Positions 1 through 6,580 are shown, numbered from the stretch's first letter. The stretch is 9,208 nucleotides of DNA from Bacteroidota bacterium (GCA_023392945.1 JAEWNB010000001.1:1-9208), one strand, 5' to 3'. Notes: generated by a model not told the origin, from the sequence alone. Translations and numbers: made by a program.

Positions 1-18
1 AAATAAATACTTTCTCTA

Positions 19-945
19 ATGAAACCCGAAGATAAAATCTATGTTGCCGGACATACCGGCTTGGTGGGCTCTGCCATTACCCGCACTTTGCAAAAAAATG
101 GCTATCATAATTTGTTGCTAAAAGAGATTCAGGAACTTGATTTGCGTAATCAGGAAGCTGTCAATCGTTTTTTTGAAATTGAAAAGCCGCAATATGTAAT
201 TTTGGCGGCTGCCAAAGTGGGCGGAATCCAAGCTAATAATAGTTTCCCTGCCGAATTTATTTACGACAATATGATGATTGCCTTTAATGTTGTTCATTCC
301 GCTTATCTTACTAAGGTGGATAAATTGCTTTTTTTGGGGAGCTCTTGTATTTATCCCAAGTTGGCACCGCAACCTATTAAGGAAGAGTATTTGCTGACCA
401 ACTCGCTCGAACCGACCAATGAAGCCTATGCCATTGCCAAAATTTCAGGACTTGAATTATGTAAGTTTTATCGCCGGCAGTATGGTTGCGATTTTATATC
501 GGCAATGCCAACAAATTTGTATGGGATCAATGACAATTTTGATCTGAACTCTTCTCATGTGTTACCCGCCATGATCAGGAAGTTTCATGAAGCTAAAATA
601 AATAACAAACCTGAAGTGGTTTTATGGGGTACCGGAAAACCTATGAGGGAATTTTTGTATGTGGACGATTTGGCAGATGCTTTGCTTCATCTCTTGTTGC
701 ACTATTCTGATGAGATTCATGTCAATATCGGAACAGGGGAAGATTTGTCTATTCATGAACTGGCGGAGATTATTAAAGAGATTGTAGAGTATAAAGGAGA
801 AATTGTCTATGATGCTTCCAAACCCGATGGAACTCCAAGAAAATTATTGGATGTGACGCGGTTACATCAAAGCGGATGGAAACATAAGACCTCATTGAGT
901 GAAGGTATTAAAACCGTTTATGAGTGGTATCTTAGCAAGCAGTAA
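19..945 (+). CDS. fcl: GDP-L-fucose synthase (GDP-4-keto-6-deoxy-D-mannose 3,5-epimerase/4-reductase)
   Basis: This cytoplasmic short-chain dehydrogenase (SDR) of 308 residues converts GDP-4-keto-6-deoxymannose to GDP-L-fucose with NADPH, epimerising C3 and C5 and then reducing C4. Visible features are the N-terminal Rossmann motif GHTGLVG at residues 11-17, the AAAKVGG stretch at 63-69, the GSSCIYP motif at 107-113 and YAIAK at 137-141. Ser108, Tyr137 and Lys141 line up with the family's SYK triad, and Cys110 and His180 line up with the two epimerisation acid/base residues, so the active site looks intact. The length is slightly below the roughly 320 residues of the enterobacterial enzyme. 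The start is well fixed because an in-frame TAA lies at 4-6. That TAA could be the stop of an upstream gene; gmd, which makes the substrate, is the usual neighbour, but this is inference. The family 2 glycosyltransferase 15 bases downstream is probably co-transcribed. Confidence 0.96.
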   Translation: MKPEDKIYVAGHTGLVGSAITRTLQKNGYHNLLLKEIQELDLRNQEAVNRFFEIEKPQYVILAAAKVGGIQANNSFPAEFIYDNMMIAFNVVHSAYLTKVDKLLFLGSSCIYPKLAPQPIKEEYLLTNSLEPTNEAYAIAKISGLELCKFYRRQYGCDFISAMPTNLYGINDNFDLNSSHVLPAMIRKFHEAKINNKPEVVLWGTGKPMREFLYVDDLADALLHLLLHYSDEIHVNIGTGEDLSIHELAEIIKEIVEYKGEIVYDASKPDGTPRKLLDVTRLHQSGWKHKTSLSEGIKTVYEWYLSKQ

Positions 946-960
946 TTTTTATATCCCAGT

Positions 961-1740
961 ATGAAAAATTCCTTAATCACCATTATCACCATCACTTATA
1001 ATGCAGGAAAATTTCTTGAGAAAACTATCCTGAGTGTATTGAATCAGACTAATAAAAATTTTGAATACATATTGGTTGATGGGAACTCTAAAGACAATAC
1101 CCTTGACATTATTAAGCAGTACGAATCTTATATAGGAGAAGGTCGTTTCGGAGACTTCCCCGCAGCACAATATCGCTGGATAAGTGAACCTGATAAAGGC
1201 CTTTATGATGCGATGAATAAAGGGATGAAAATGGCAAAAGGTGAATTTTTGTGGTTTATTAATGCCGGTGACAAAATATATAATGAGAATACTATAGGAG
1301 AGATTTACAAACGAATGGACGAAGAAGATGGCTTTGATGTCATTTACGGACAGTCACTTATGATTGATGAAAAGGATATTCCCTTGGGCGAAAGGCACAA
1401 AATAGCTCCGAAAGTTTTGACCAAACGAAGTTTGTTGAATGGATTGGTCGTTTGTCATCAATCTATTATTGTGAGAAAAAATATCGCTCCCGATTATGAT
1501 TTACAATATAAAATATCAGCCGATTATGACTGGACAGTTAAAGTATTGGAAAAATCAAGAGACAATCTTTATATAAACAATTACATTTCTAAATTTATGA
1601 TTGCCGGACTTTCGGCACAACAGCGGAAGAAATCGTGGATTGAGCGTTATCGAATTATGAAAAAACATTTCGGGATATGCCCTACATTGTGGGCACATTT
1701 TGTGATTATACTGAAATACCCTTTTACAAGAAAATATTAA
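961..1740 (+). CDS. Glycosyltransferase family 2 (WcaA/WcaE-like)
   Basis: This 259-residue GT-A fold glycosyltransferase is predicted to be cytoplasmic or membrane-associated and to add a sugar from a nucleotide donor to a growing lipid-linked glycan. The N-terminus ITIITITYNAGKFLEKTI leads into the first nucleotide-binding strand. VDGNSKDNT at 39-47 is the second signature, and SEPDKGLYDAMNKG at 75-88 is typical of a subgroup common in polysaccharide loci. The metal-binding position reads NAGD at 101-104 instead of a classical DxD, which is usual for that subgroup. A basic C-terminus (RKKSWIERYRIMKK, about 223-236) is followed by a short hydrophobic stretch but no clear multi-pass membrane domain. 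The gene follows fcl by 15 bases, so a fucosyltransferase role is tempting, but donor and acceptor cannot be read from the sequence. Confidence 0.9.
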   Translation: MKNSLITIITITYNAGKFLEKTILSVLNQTNKNFEYILVDGNSKDNTLDIIKQYESYIGEGRFGDFPAAQYRWISEPDKGLYDAMNKGMKMAKGEFLWFINAGDKIYNENTIGEIYKRMDEEDGFDVIYGQSLMIDEKDIPLGERHKIAPKVLTKRSLLNGLVVCHQSIIVRKNIAPDYDLQYKISADYDWTVKVLEKSRDNLYINNYISKFMIAGLSAQQRKKSWIERYRIMKKHFGICPTLWAHFVIILKYPFTRKY

Positions 1741-1822
1741 AAGAATTCAATTTTTTGTTTTTTCTATTTTATTGGTTTTGAGTTAGAAAGAGAATAAATT
1801 TAATAGTTTGGTTATTCTTAAA

Positions 1823-1850
1823 TATACGTTTTTCCGTATTTTTATACGGA
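1823..1850. promoter_or_regulatory. Palindromic element with spaced direct repeat upstream of the CDP-sugar operon
   Basis: A perfect 7-bp inverted repeat (TCCGTAT at 1833-1839 and ATACGGA at 1844-1850) has a 4-base T loop. TATACG at 1823-1828 recurs at 1843-1848, exactly 20 bases later, so the central CGTAT can pair with either copy. The element lies just upstream of the -7 box at 1869-1876, where the -33 element would be expected. It could be an operator or a pair of alternative RNA hairpins. It lacks a following T-run, so it is not a standard terminator for the upstream genes. Function is inferred. Confidence 0.4.
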
Positions 1851-1868
1851 GTACTTTATATTTATTCA

Positions 1869-1876
1869 TACTTTTG
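1869..1876 (+). promoter_or_regulatory. Bacteroidota-type -7 promoter box for the rfbF operon
   Basis: TACTTTTG matches the Bacteroidota primary sigma-factor -7 consensus TAnnTTTG at all fixed positions. The rfbF start codon begins 24 bases after the end of the box, across an AT-rich leader ending CATTATG. No clear TTTG -33 element is seen at 19-21 bases upstream; that space is occupied by the palindrome ending at 1850. Three units in this window share this layout, which supports the call. Confidence 0.6.
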
Positions 1877-1899
1877 CATTTATTAAAATATAATTCATT

Positions 1900-2670
1900 A
1901 TGAAAGCGGTAATATTGGCGGGTGGATTTGGAACCCGGATGAGTGAAGCCACCAATTTAATTCCCAAACCTATGGTTGAAATAGGGGGCAAACCTATTTT
2001 GTGGCATATTATGAAAATATATAGCCAATACGGAATTAATGAATTCATTATTTGTTGCGGTTATAAACAATATATGATTAAGGAATATTTTGCCAATTAT
2101 TTTCATCATAATTGTGATATGACGGTGGATTTGTCGGATAACAGTGTGGAAATTCTGAATAATCGTTCCGAAAATTGGAAAGTGACTTTAATAGATACCG
2201 GTCTGAATACCATGACGGGTGGACGTATTAAAAGGATAGAAAAATATGTGGATAATCAACCGTTCCTATTGACTTATGGCGACGGGGTTTCTGATGTCAA
2301 TATAGCAGAAACGATAGAAGCCCACAGAAAATCAGGCAAGATTCTCTCGATGATGGCCTATCAGCATACCATCCGTTTGGGAGTACTCAATATTGATAAT
2401 AACGGAATTGTGGATTCCTTTACCGAAAAACCTGCTGAAAGCGGATCCTGGATCAATGCAGGCTTTTTTGTTTGTGAACCGGCTTTGTTTAACTATGTCG
2501 GGGACGATTTCGAAATGTTTGAAAGAGAACCGATGCAGCGGTTGTTGAATGAACGACAGATACATGCCTATTGCTATAAGGGCTTTTGGAAACCGATGGA
2601 TACGCTGCGTGATAATACGGAACTGAATGAATTGTGGAATTCGGGAAAAGCTCCCTGGAAAAAATGGTAA
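1900..2670 (+). CDS. rfbF: Glucose-1-phosphate cytidylyltransferase
   Basis: The enzyme condenses CTP with alpha-D-glucose-1-phosphate to give CDP-glucose and pyrophosphate, the first committed step of CDP-deoxysugar synthesis in the cytoplasm. The 256-residue protein has the sugar nucleotidyltransferase signature GGFGTR at 8-13, PKPMVEIGGKP at 22-32, the TGGR segment at 106-109, and YGDGVSDVN at 126-134 with the metal and nucleotide-binding aspartates (D128, D132). FTEKP and the NAGFF segment further on complete the sugar-binding side. The length matches the known enterobacterial RfbF (about 257). It starts at the only good ATG after an AT-rich leader, with a -7 promoter box just upstream. 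It is the first gene of a four-gene cassette and lies 12 bases before rfbG, which uses its product. Confidence 0.96.
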   Translation: MKAVILAGGFGTRMSEATNLIPKPMVEIGGKPILWHIMKIYSQYGINEFIICCGYKQYMIKEYFANYFHHNCDMTVDLSDNSVEILNNRSENWKVTLIDTGLNTMTGGRIKRIEKYVDNQPFLLTYGDGVSDVNIAETIEAHRKSGKILSMMAYQHTIRLGVLNIDNNGIVDSFTEKPAESGSWINAGFFVCEPALFNYVGDDFEMFEREPMQRLLNERQIHAYCYKGFWKPMDTLRDNTELNELWNSGKAPWKKW

Positions 2671-2682
2671 AAAAAAAATAGT

Positions 2683-3762
2683 ATGAATAATGTAACGCTA
2701 TTGCAGGATTTTTATCGCGGGAAAAGGATTTTGGTTACCGGTCATACCGGTTTTAAAGGTTCCTGGCTGACCATTTGGCTTCGTGAACTTGGCGCCGAAG
2801 TTATCGGCTATGCACTTGATCCCTATACCGATAATGATAATTTTGTTCTTTCCGGAGTGGGAAAGAATATTGTTGATATCAGGGGTGACATCCGTGATGT
2901 TACAAAACTGGATGAAGTTATGCGGCAATATAAGCCTGAAATTCTTTTCCACCTGGCTGCCCAGCCGCTGGTACGCTTTTCATACGAACAGCCCGTGGAA
3001 ACCTACGAAGTCAATGTAATGGGAACCATTAGCGTGATGGAAGCTTTCAGGCGCTCCTCTTCGGCAAAGGTTGCCGTGATGATAACGACAGACAAATGTT
3101 ATGAAAACAGGGAACAGATTTGGGGGTATCGTGAAGACGAAGCAATGGGCGGCTATGATCCCTATTCTTCTTCAAAGGGAGCGGCTGAAATTGCGATTTC
3201 TTCCTGGCGTCGATCTTTTATGAATCCTCTTCAATATGCCCAACATGGCAAGTCTATTGCCAGTGTTCGTGCCGGAAATGTAATCGGAGGAGGTGACTGG
3301 ATGGCAGACCGCATTATTCCCGATTGCATTCGTGCGTTGGAAGCTGATCACCCTGTTGAAATTAGAAATCCTTCCGCCATTCGTCCATGGCAACATGTTC
3401 TTGAACCATTGGGAGGTTATTTGCTGCTTGCTCAAAAGATGTGGGATGATCCTGTTAATTTTTGTGAAGGCTGGAATTTCGGACCCTCGATGCAATCCAT
3501 TGAGAACGTTTGGTCTGTTGCTTCAAAAGTTATCTCTTGTTATGGAAAAGGAAAACTTGTTGACAAATCAGATCCCTCGGCTCTTCATGAAGCACGCCTA
3601 CTGACTTTGGATATCAGTAAAGCCAAATTCCGTTTAGGCTGGGAACCTAAGATGGATATCGATAAAACTATTTCCATGACGGTTGACTGGTATAAAAAAT
3701 ACCAAAATCAAAATGTCTATCACTTGTGTGTTGACCAAATAAACCAATATTTCTCTTTATGA
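2683..3762 (+). CDS. rfbG: CDP-glucose 4,6-dehydratase
   Basis: This NAD-dependent extended SDR converts CDP-D-glucose to CDP-4-keto-6-deoxy-D-glucose. Of its 359 residues, the Rossmann motif TGHTGFKG (19-26) is characteristic of RfbG, followed by HLAAQPLVRFSY (90-101). TTDKCYEN (135-142) supplies the Thr-Asp-Lys set of the dehydratase subgroup, and YSSSK (161-165) supplies the catalytic Tyr and Lys. VRAGNVIGGGDW and RPWQHVLEPLGGY later in the protein are family hallmarks of the sugar-nucleotide side. Length is typical for the family. By eye the DNA looks somewhat richer in G+C than the neighbouring genes, which may just reflect protein conservation. The stop overlaps the start of the next gene (ATGA at 3759-3762), which implies translational coupling to the epimerase that follows. 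Confidence 0.96.
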   Translation: MNNVTLLQDFYRGKRILVTGHTGFKGSWLTIWLRELGAEVIGYALDPYTDNDNFVLSGVGKNIVDIRGDIRDVTKLDEVMRQYKPEILFHLAAQPLVRFSYEQPVETYEVNVMGTISVMEAFRRSSSAKVAVMITTDKCYENREQIWGYREDEAMGGYDPYSSSKGAAEIAISSWRRSFMNPLQYAQHGKSIASVRAGNVIGGGDWMADRIIPDCIRALEADHPVEIRNPSAIRPWQHVLEPLGGYLLLAQKMWDDPVNFCEGWNFGPSMQSIENVWSVASKVISCYGKGKLVDKSDPSALHEARLLTLDISKAKFRLGWEPKMDIDKTISMTVDWYKKYQNQNVYHLCVDQINQYFSL

Positions 3763-4307
3763 ATTTTAAAGCGACCAAGATAGAAGGGTTATACCTCATT
3801 GAATTGAATCCTTTTCATGATCTGAGAGGGCAATTGTTCAAACCTTTTAATGCCTATGATTATCAGGCCGGAATTAATCATCCTGTCAATACTGAAATTA
3901 AAGAAGTTTGGTTTACCAGATCCAGATTGAATGTAATCAGAGCCATGCATTTGCAGGTGGGAAAATTGGCATGTGAAAAAATTGTTTCCATCATCAAAGG
4001 GAAAGTCCATGATGTGGTGCTTGATATTCGGGCAGATTCTCCTACATACGGGAAATGGTTTGATATGGTATTGTCGGAAGAGTCTCCTGTCGCTTTATAT
4101 ATTCCGGTGGGATGTGCCCATGGTTATAAAGTGATAGAAGATGATTCAATTGTAATGTATATGTCCACTCAAAATCATGCTGCTAAGGATGATGTGGGAA
4201 TTCGTTACGACAGTTTCGGATTTGACTGGCAAATTGAAAATCCCGTCATTTCAGAGAAAGATGCACAGCTTCCTCTTTTTGGAGAATATAAGTATAGAAA
4301 AGAATAA
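3759..4307 (+). CDS. RmlC-type sugar-nucleotide 3,5-epimerase, probably acting on CDP-4-keto-6-deoxyglucose
   Basis: This 182-residue cupin of the dTDP-4-dehydrorhamnose 3,5-epimerase family is expected to be a cytoplasmic homodimer. RAMHLQ (61-66) contains the catalytic base His64. GKVHDVVLDIRADSPTYG (81-98) is the family core, PVGCAHGY (116-123) holds a conserved His, Tyr134 is at the usual catalytic Tyr position, and Asp168 in SEKD fits the partner Asp of the His dyad. The active site therefore looks complete. The usual RGLH is RAMH here and the usual GIRWDDP is GIRYDSF, so it is not a canonical rhamnose-pathway RmlC. Its overlap with rfbG and lack of rmlA, rmlB or rmlD nearby argue for a CDP-linked substrate. 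Whether it epimerises C3, C5 or both cannot be told. Confidence 0.88.
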   Translation: MNFKATKIEGLYLIELNPFHDLRGQLFKPFNAYDYQAGINHPVNTEIKEVWFTRSRLNVIRAMHLQVGKLACEKIVSIIKGKVHDVVLDIRADSPTYGKWFDMVLSEESPVALYIPVGCAHGYKVIEDDSIVMYMSTQNHAAKDDVGIRYDSFGFDWQIENPVISEKDAQLPLFGEYKYRKE

Positions 4308-4310
4308 AAT

Positions 4311-5213
4311 ATGAAAGTTTTAATTACCGGAGTTACCGGTTATGTGGGACAAAATTTTCTTCCCGAACTCATTAAAAAGCATCCCGATGTGGAGATTATG
4401 ACTGTTAATGTGAGTGTTGAAGAGGCAAATTCTCTTTTCCCTTTTTCGCAATGTACTCATATTTCAACAGAAGAGATGGATAAAATAGTTCATTTTCGTC
4501 CCGAACTTGTCTATCATTTAGCTACTCTTTCTACAAGTAGAAATGATTATGATATTATTCATCCCATGATAGAGGCCAATATTGAGTTTGGCGTTAAGTT
4601 GTTGCATTTTATCTCCATCACTCAAAGTGTAAAGCTTTTCGTTAATATTGGTTCTTTTGCAGAGTATAGAATGGGACCTGATAAGTTGAGTGATGCCTAT
4701 CTTTACACAGCCACTAAGTCGGCCTTTCGCCATTTTGTAGATTATTATTCACAACTCAGCAGTTTTCAATATATTACATTAGTCCCTTACTCTCTTTATG
4801 GGGGAAAAGACACTGCCAAGAAATTGATTGACTACATGCGCGAGTCACTCACTTCTGACACTCCCGTGAAAATGACCAAAGGGGAACAGATATTGGATTT
4901 TACTCATGTCAGCGACCTTGTTTCCTTTTTCATTTTAATTTCGGATAATATTTCTCCTTTTTTAGATTTCCAACGCGGTGAAGAATTTCACATTGGAACA
5001 GGAGTGGGCACTCGCGTGCGGGATTTAGCCTTGATGATTGAAAAAGTATTTGGTAAAAAATGTAATATTGAGTGGGGAGGATTGCCTTATCGCCCCCTTG
5101 ATACAATGTATGCCGTTGCCCCGGTTGACAAAAACAGGAGACTTCTTAATTGGAAGGCATCTGTTAATTTACCGGAAGGTCTTGAGAGGTATAAAAAAGC
5201 TCACAATTCCTGA
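4311..5213 (+). CDS. NAD(P)-dependent SDR sugar-nucleotide reductase/epimerase (RfbJ-like)
   Basis: This extended SDR of 300 residues has its dinucleotide-binding motif GVTGYVG at 7-13, YHLATLST at 68-75, IGSFAEYR at 113-120 with the catalytic Ser115, and YTATK at 132-136 with the catalytic Tyr and Lys. A later segment LDFTHVSDLV fits the sugar-nucleotide-binding region. Length and style resemble CDP-abequose synthase (RfbJ, about 299 residues) and related 4-ketoreductases. It starts 3 bases after the epimerase stop and ends the cassette, so it most likely reduces the 4-keto group of the epimerised CDP-4-keto-6-deoxyhexose to give the final CDP-sugar. A CDP-abequose, paratose or tyvelose assignment is not supported because no RfbH dehydrase is present. 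A C2-epimerase role remains possible. Confidence 0.85.
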   Translation: MKVLITGVTGYVGQNFLPELIKKHPDVEIMTVNVSVEEANSLFPFSQCTHISTEEMDKIVHFRPELVYHLATLSTSRNDYDIIHPMIEANIEFGVKLLHFISITQSVKLFVNIGSFAEYRMGPDKLSDAYLYTATKSAFRHFVDYYSQLSSFQYITLVPYSLYGGKDTAKKLIDYMRESLTSDTPVKMTKGEQILDFTHVSDLVSFFILISDNISPFLDFQRGEEFHIGTGVGTRVRDLALMIEKVFGKKCNIEWGGLPYRPLDTMYAVAPVDKNRRLLNWKASVNLPEGLERYKKAHNS

Positions 5214-5260
5214 AAGCCAACCTGAGATTTTCACTGTTTTTATAAATAAATAGAAGTAGG

Positions 5261-6256
5261 TTATTTGTATAACTCTTCTTGGGTAGCTTTCGAAGCTTTG
5301 CCGGTTATATATTCCCCTAAAAACCCCAATCCATAGCCAAACAGTTGGATATAGCTTGTAGCAATCGAAAGTAAAGCAATTTTAATTTTTCTGTTTTTAA
5401 TCAGCGATTCAATGAAAATGGCTATGATATAAATTCCTATAGGCATAAGGAATAGGGGAGAAAGCAAGATCAGAGCCATCAAGAGCAAGAGAATATGCCC
5501 CAATACAAAAATGGTAGGGAGTAAATGAACCGCTTTTAAAGATCCGGGGTGTAGTTTTGACAGTAAAATTCTTGCCTTTCCAAAAGTATTCACTTGCCAA
5601 TAGAATTTTTTAAGGCTTATCTTTCTCTTGTGAAATACGAAAGCATCTTTATATAAAAGGGTTTTAAATCCTCCTTTTTTAATACGAATACTCATATCAA
5701 TATCTTCGCCGATCATATTGCGAAATCCCCCCACTTTTTCAAAAACATCTTTAGACATTCCCATGTTGAAGGAACGAGGATGAAACTTCTCCGGTTTGCC
5801 TGCACCACCCCGAATTCCTCCGGTAGTCATAAAAGAAGTCATAGAAAAGTTAATAGCTTTTTGCAGATCCGTAAAAGAATCCTCCGCACTGTCAGGGCCA
5901 CCGTAACAGTCGGCATAGTTATCGGTTAGTTCTTTCTTAACAGTGTCTATGTAAGAAGGTGGTATTATACAGTCAGTATCAAAAATAATAAAGAAATTTC
6001 CGTTGGCATGTTCCATGGCATAATTTCTTTTTTCACTTCTTCCGGATGGAGGAACAAAGAAATAGCGGATAGAAAGTCTATTACTGAATTCTTGGCATAC
6101 TGATTCACAGGGGCTGCTCAAACTGTCTTCAACAACCAATACTTCAAACTCTTTATATGTCTGAAGCGTGAGGCTTTTCAGAAATTCTCCCACCTCATCC
6201 GGACGGTTATAAACAGTAATTATGATGGAGAACTGAATATCGTGATTCATAAACAT
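5261..6256 (-). CDS. Membrane-anchored glycosyltransferase family 2
   Basis: This 331-residue protein has an N-terminal GT-A domain and a C-terminal membrane domain. SIIITVYNRPDEV (10-22) opens the fold, VVEDS (41-45) follows, DTD (93-95) is the metal-binding motif, and GED (183-185) is the catalytic-loop acidic motif seen in processive and membrane-bound family 2 enzymes. Two hydrophobic blocks at about 245-285 and 292-315 suggest three or four membrane passes, with the catalytic domain cytoplasmic. The frame stays open to a TTG at 6310. The ATG at 6256 is preferred because a -7 promoter box lies at 6268-6275 and GT2 homology starts soon after; ATG 6250 (MNHDIQ) is nearly as good. It faces the + strand cassette, 47 bases from its stop, with no clear terminator between them. 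Donor and acceptor are unknown. Confidence 0.88.
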   Translation of the reverse strand: MFMNHDIQFSIIITVYNRPDEVGEFLKSLTLQTYKEFEVLVVEDSLSSPCESVCQEFSNRLSIRYFFVPPSGRSEKRNYAMEHANGNFFIIFDTDCIIPPSYIDTVKKELTDNYADCYGGPDSAEDSFTDLQKAINFSMTSFMTTGGIRGGAGKPEKFHPRSFNMGMSKDVFEKVGGFRNMIGEDIDMSIRIKKGGFKTLLYKDAFVFHKRKISLKKFYWQVNTFGKARILLSKLHPGSLKAVHLLPTIFVLGHILLLLMALILLSPLFLMPIGIYIIAIFIESLIKNRKIKIALLSIATSYIQLFGYGLGFLGEYITGKASKATQEELYK

Positions 6257-6267
6257 ATTAATTTCCG

Positions 6268-6275
6268 CAAAAATA
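6268..6275 (-). promoter_or_regulatory. Bacteroidota-type -7 promoter box for the minus-strand glycosyltransferase
   Basis: Read on the minus strand, this is TATTTTTG, a full match to TAnnTTTG, followed by CGGAAATTAAT and the ATG at 6256. A weak ATTG lies 23 bases upstream (6299-6302), slightly beyond the usual 19-21 spacing for the -33 element. The box falls inside the longer open frame to the TTG at 6310, which favours the shorter start. Confidence 0.5.
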
Positions 6276-6496
6276 AAAAAATAGTCGGTAGGATAAGCCA
6301 ATGGGGGCAATATAATTTATTGAGAATATATCTTATTGGTTTGTACCCACATCCTCAAACGGGTCTCAGGAAAAAAGACTTGATGACCGATAAGCGGAAA
6401 CACCTACAGAACTAAGCTTTAGTTGCAGAATTTTAACTACGAAGAAGTTTTAACTTGATTTAGTTTTGTTAAAAGTTTGAAATTGGCCTACTCAGG

Positions 6497-6536
6497 ATTA
6501 AAAGGGTTTAAGTATACCTGTTTTAATTTTTTTTTT
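6497..6536 (+). terminator. Terminator-like hairpin followed by a T-tract
   Basis: ATTAAAA (6497-6503) pairs with TTTTAAT (6521-6527), extended inward by GG with CC across a small asymmetric bulge, with a loop of roughly 11-14 bases. The 3' arm runs directly into ten consecutive T (6527-6536). This is the shape of an intrinsic terminator on the + strand, although the stem is mostly A-T. No + strand gene ends nearby, so it would end a short upstream transcript or act as a leader attenuator. The T-tract also overlaps the expected -33 region of the next promoter. Confidence 0.4.
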
Positions 6537-6555
6537 AATGAGTTGAATAAAAAAC

Positions 6556-6563
6556 TATATTTG
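6556..6563 (+). promoter_or_regulatory. Bacteroidota-type -7 promoter box for the DPM1-like/GT-C operon
   Basis: TATATTTG matches TAnnTTTG fully and is followed by CAAATATATTTTACATT and the ATG at 6581. The -33 position falls in the T-tract (TTTT rather than TTTG). The leader resembles that of rfbF, where TTTGCA also precedes an AT-rich stretch ending CATTATG. Confidence 0.6.
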
Positions 6564-6580
6564 CAAATATATTTTACATT

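Larger units (their letters stand above)
6257..6580. other. Divergent intergenic region between two glycosyltransferase genes
   Basis: No gene is supported in these 324 bases. Each end carries a -7 promoter box directed at the flanking gene. The middle part from about 6340 to 6415 is less AT-rich and of higher complexity than its surroundings. It contains overlapping pairable segments (GTCT 6363-6366 with AGAC 6376-6379, and a bulged CGGGTC/GACCG stem at 6360-6389) and a 6-bp hairpin AACTAA/TTAGTT at 6410-6424. TTTTAAC at 6431-6437 and 6448-6454 is followed by its complement GTTAAAA at 6468-6474. A terminator-like hairpin follows at 6497-6536. This could be a small RNA or a structured leader, or just decayed sequence. 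Confidence 0.5.

Noticed and set aside
1741..1780. Possible terminator after the first glycosyltransferase gene
   Set aside because: The T-rich stretch follows only an A-T inverted repeat with a one-base loop around GAATTC and a mismatch; no stable stem can form.
2671..2682. A-run between rfbF and rfbG as a programmed slippage site
   Set aside because: It lies after the rfbF stop codon and both genes are complete in their own frames, so no frameshift is needed.
3172..3495. 107-codon minus-strand open frame inside rfbG
   Set aside because: It is fully antisense to a strongly conserved enzyme gene, has no leader or promoter, and its translation shows no recognisable domain.
3293..3604. 103-codon + strand frame inside rfbG
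   Set aside because: It is an alternate-frame shadow of rfbG, whose own frame carries all catalytic motifs through this stretch.
5214..5262. Possible shared terminator between the convergent genes
   Set aside because: Only a 5-bp AACCT/AGGTT match separated by 34 bases is present, with no T-run in the right place.
6257..6310. N-terminal extension of the minus-strand glycosyltransferase to a TTG at 6310
   Set aside because: The extension uses a rare start, is not part of the GT2 fold, and contains a full-match -7 promoter box, so the ATG at 6256 (or 6250) is a better start.
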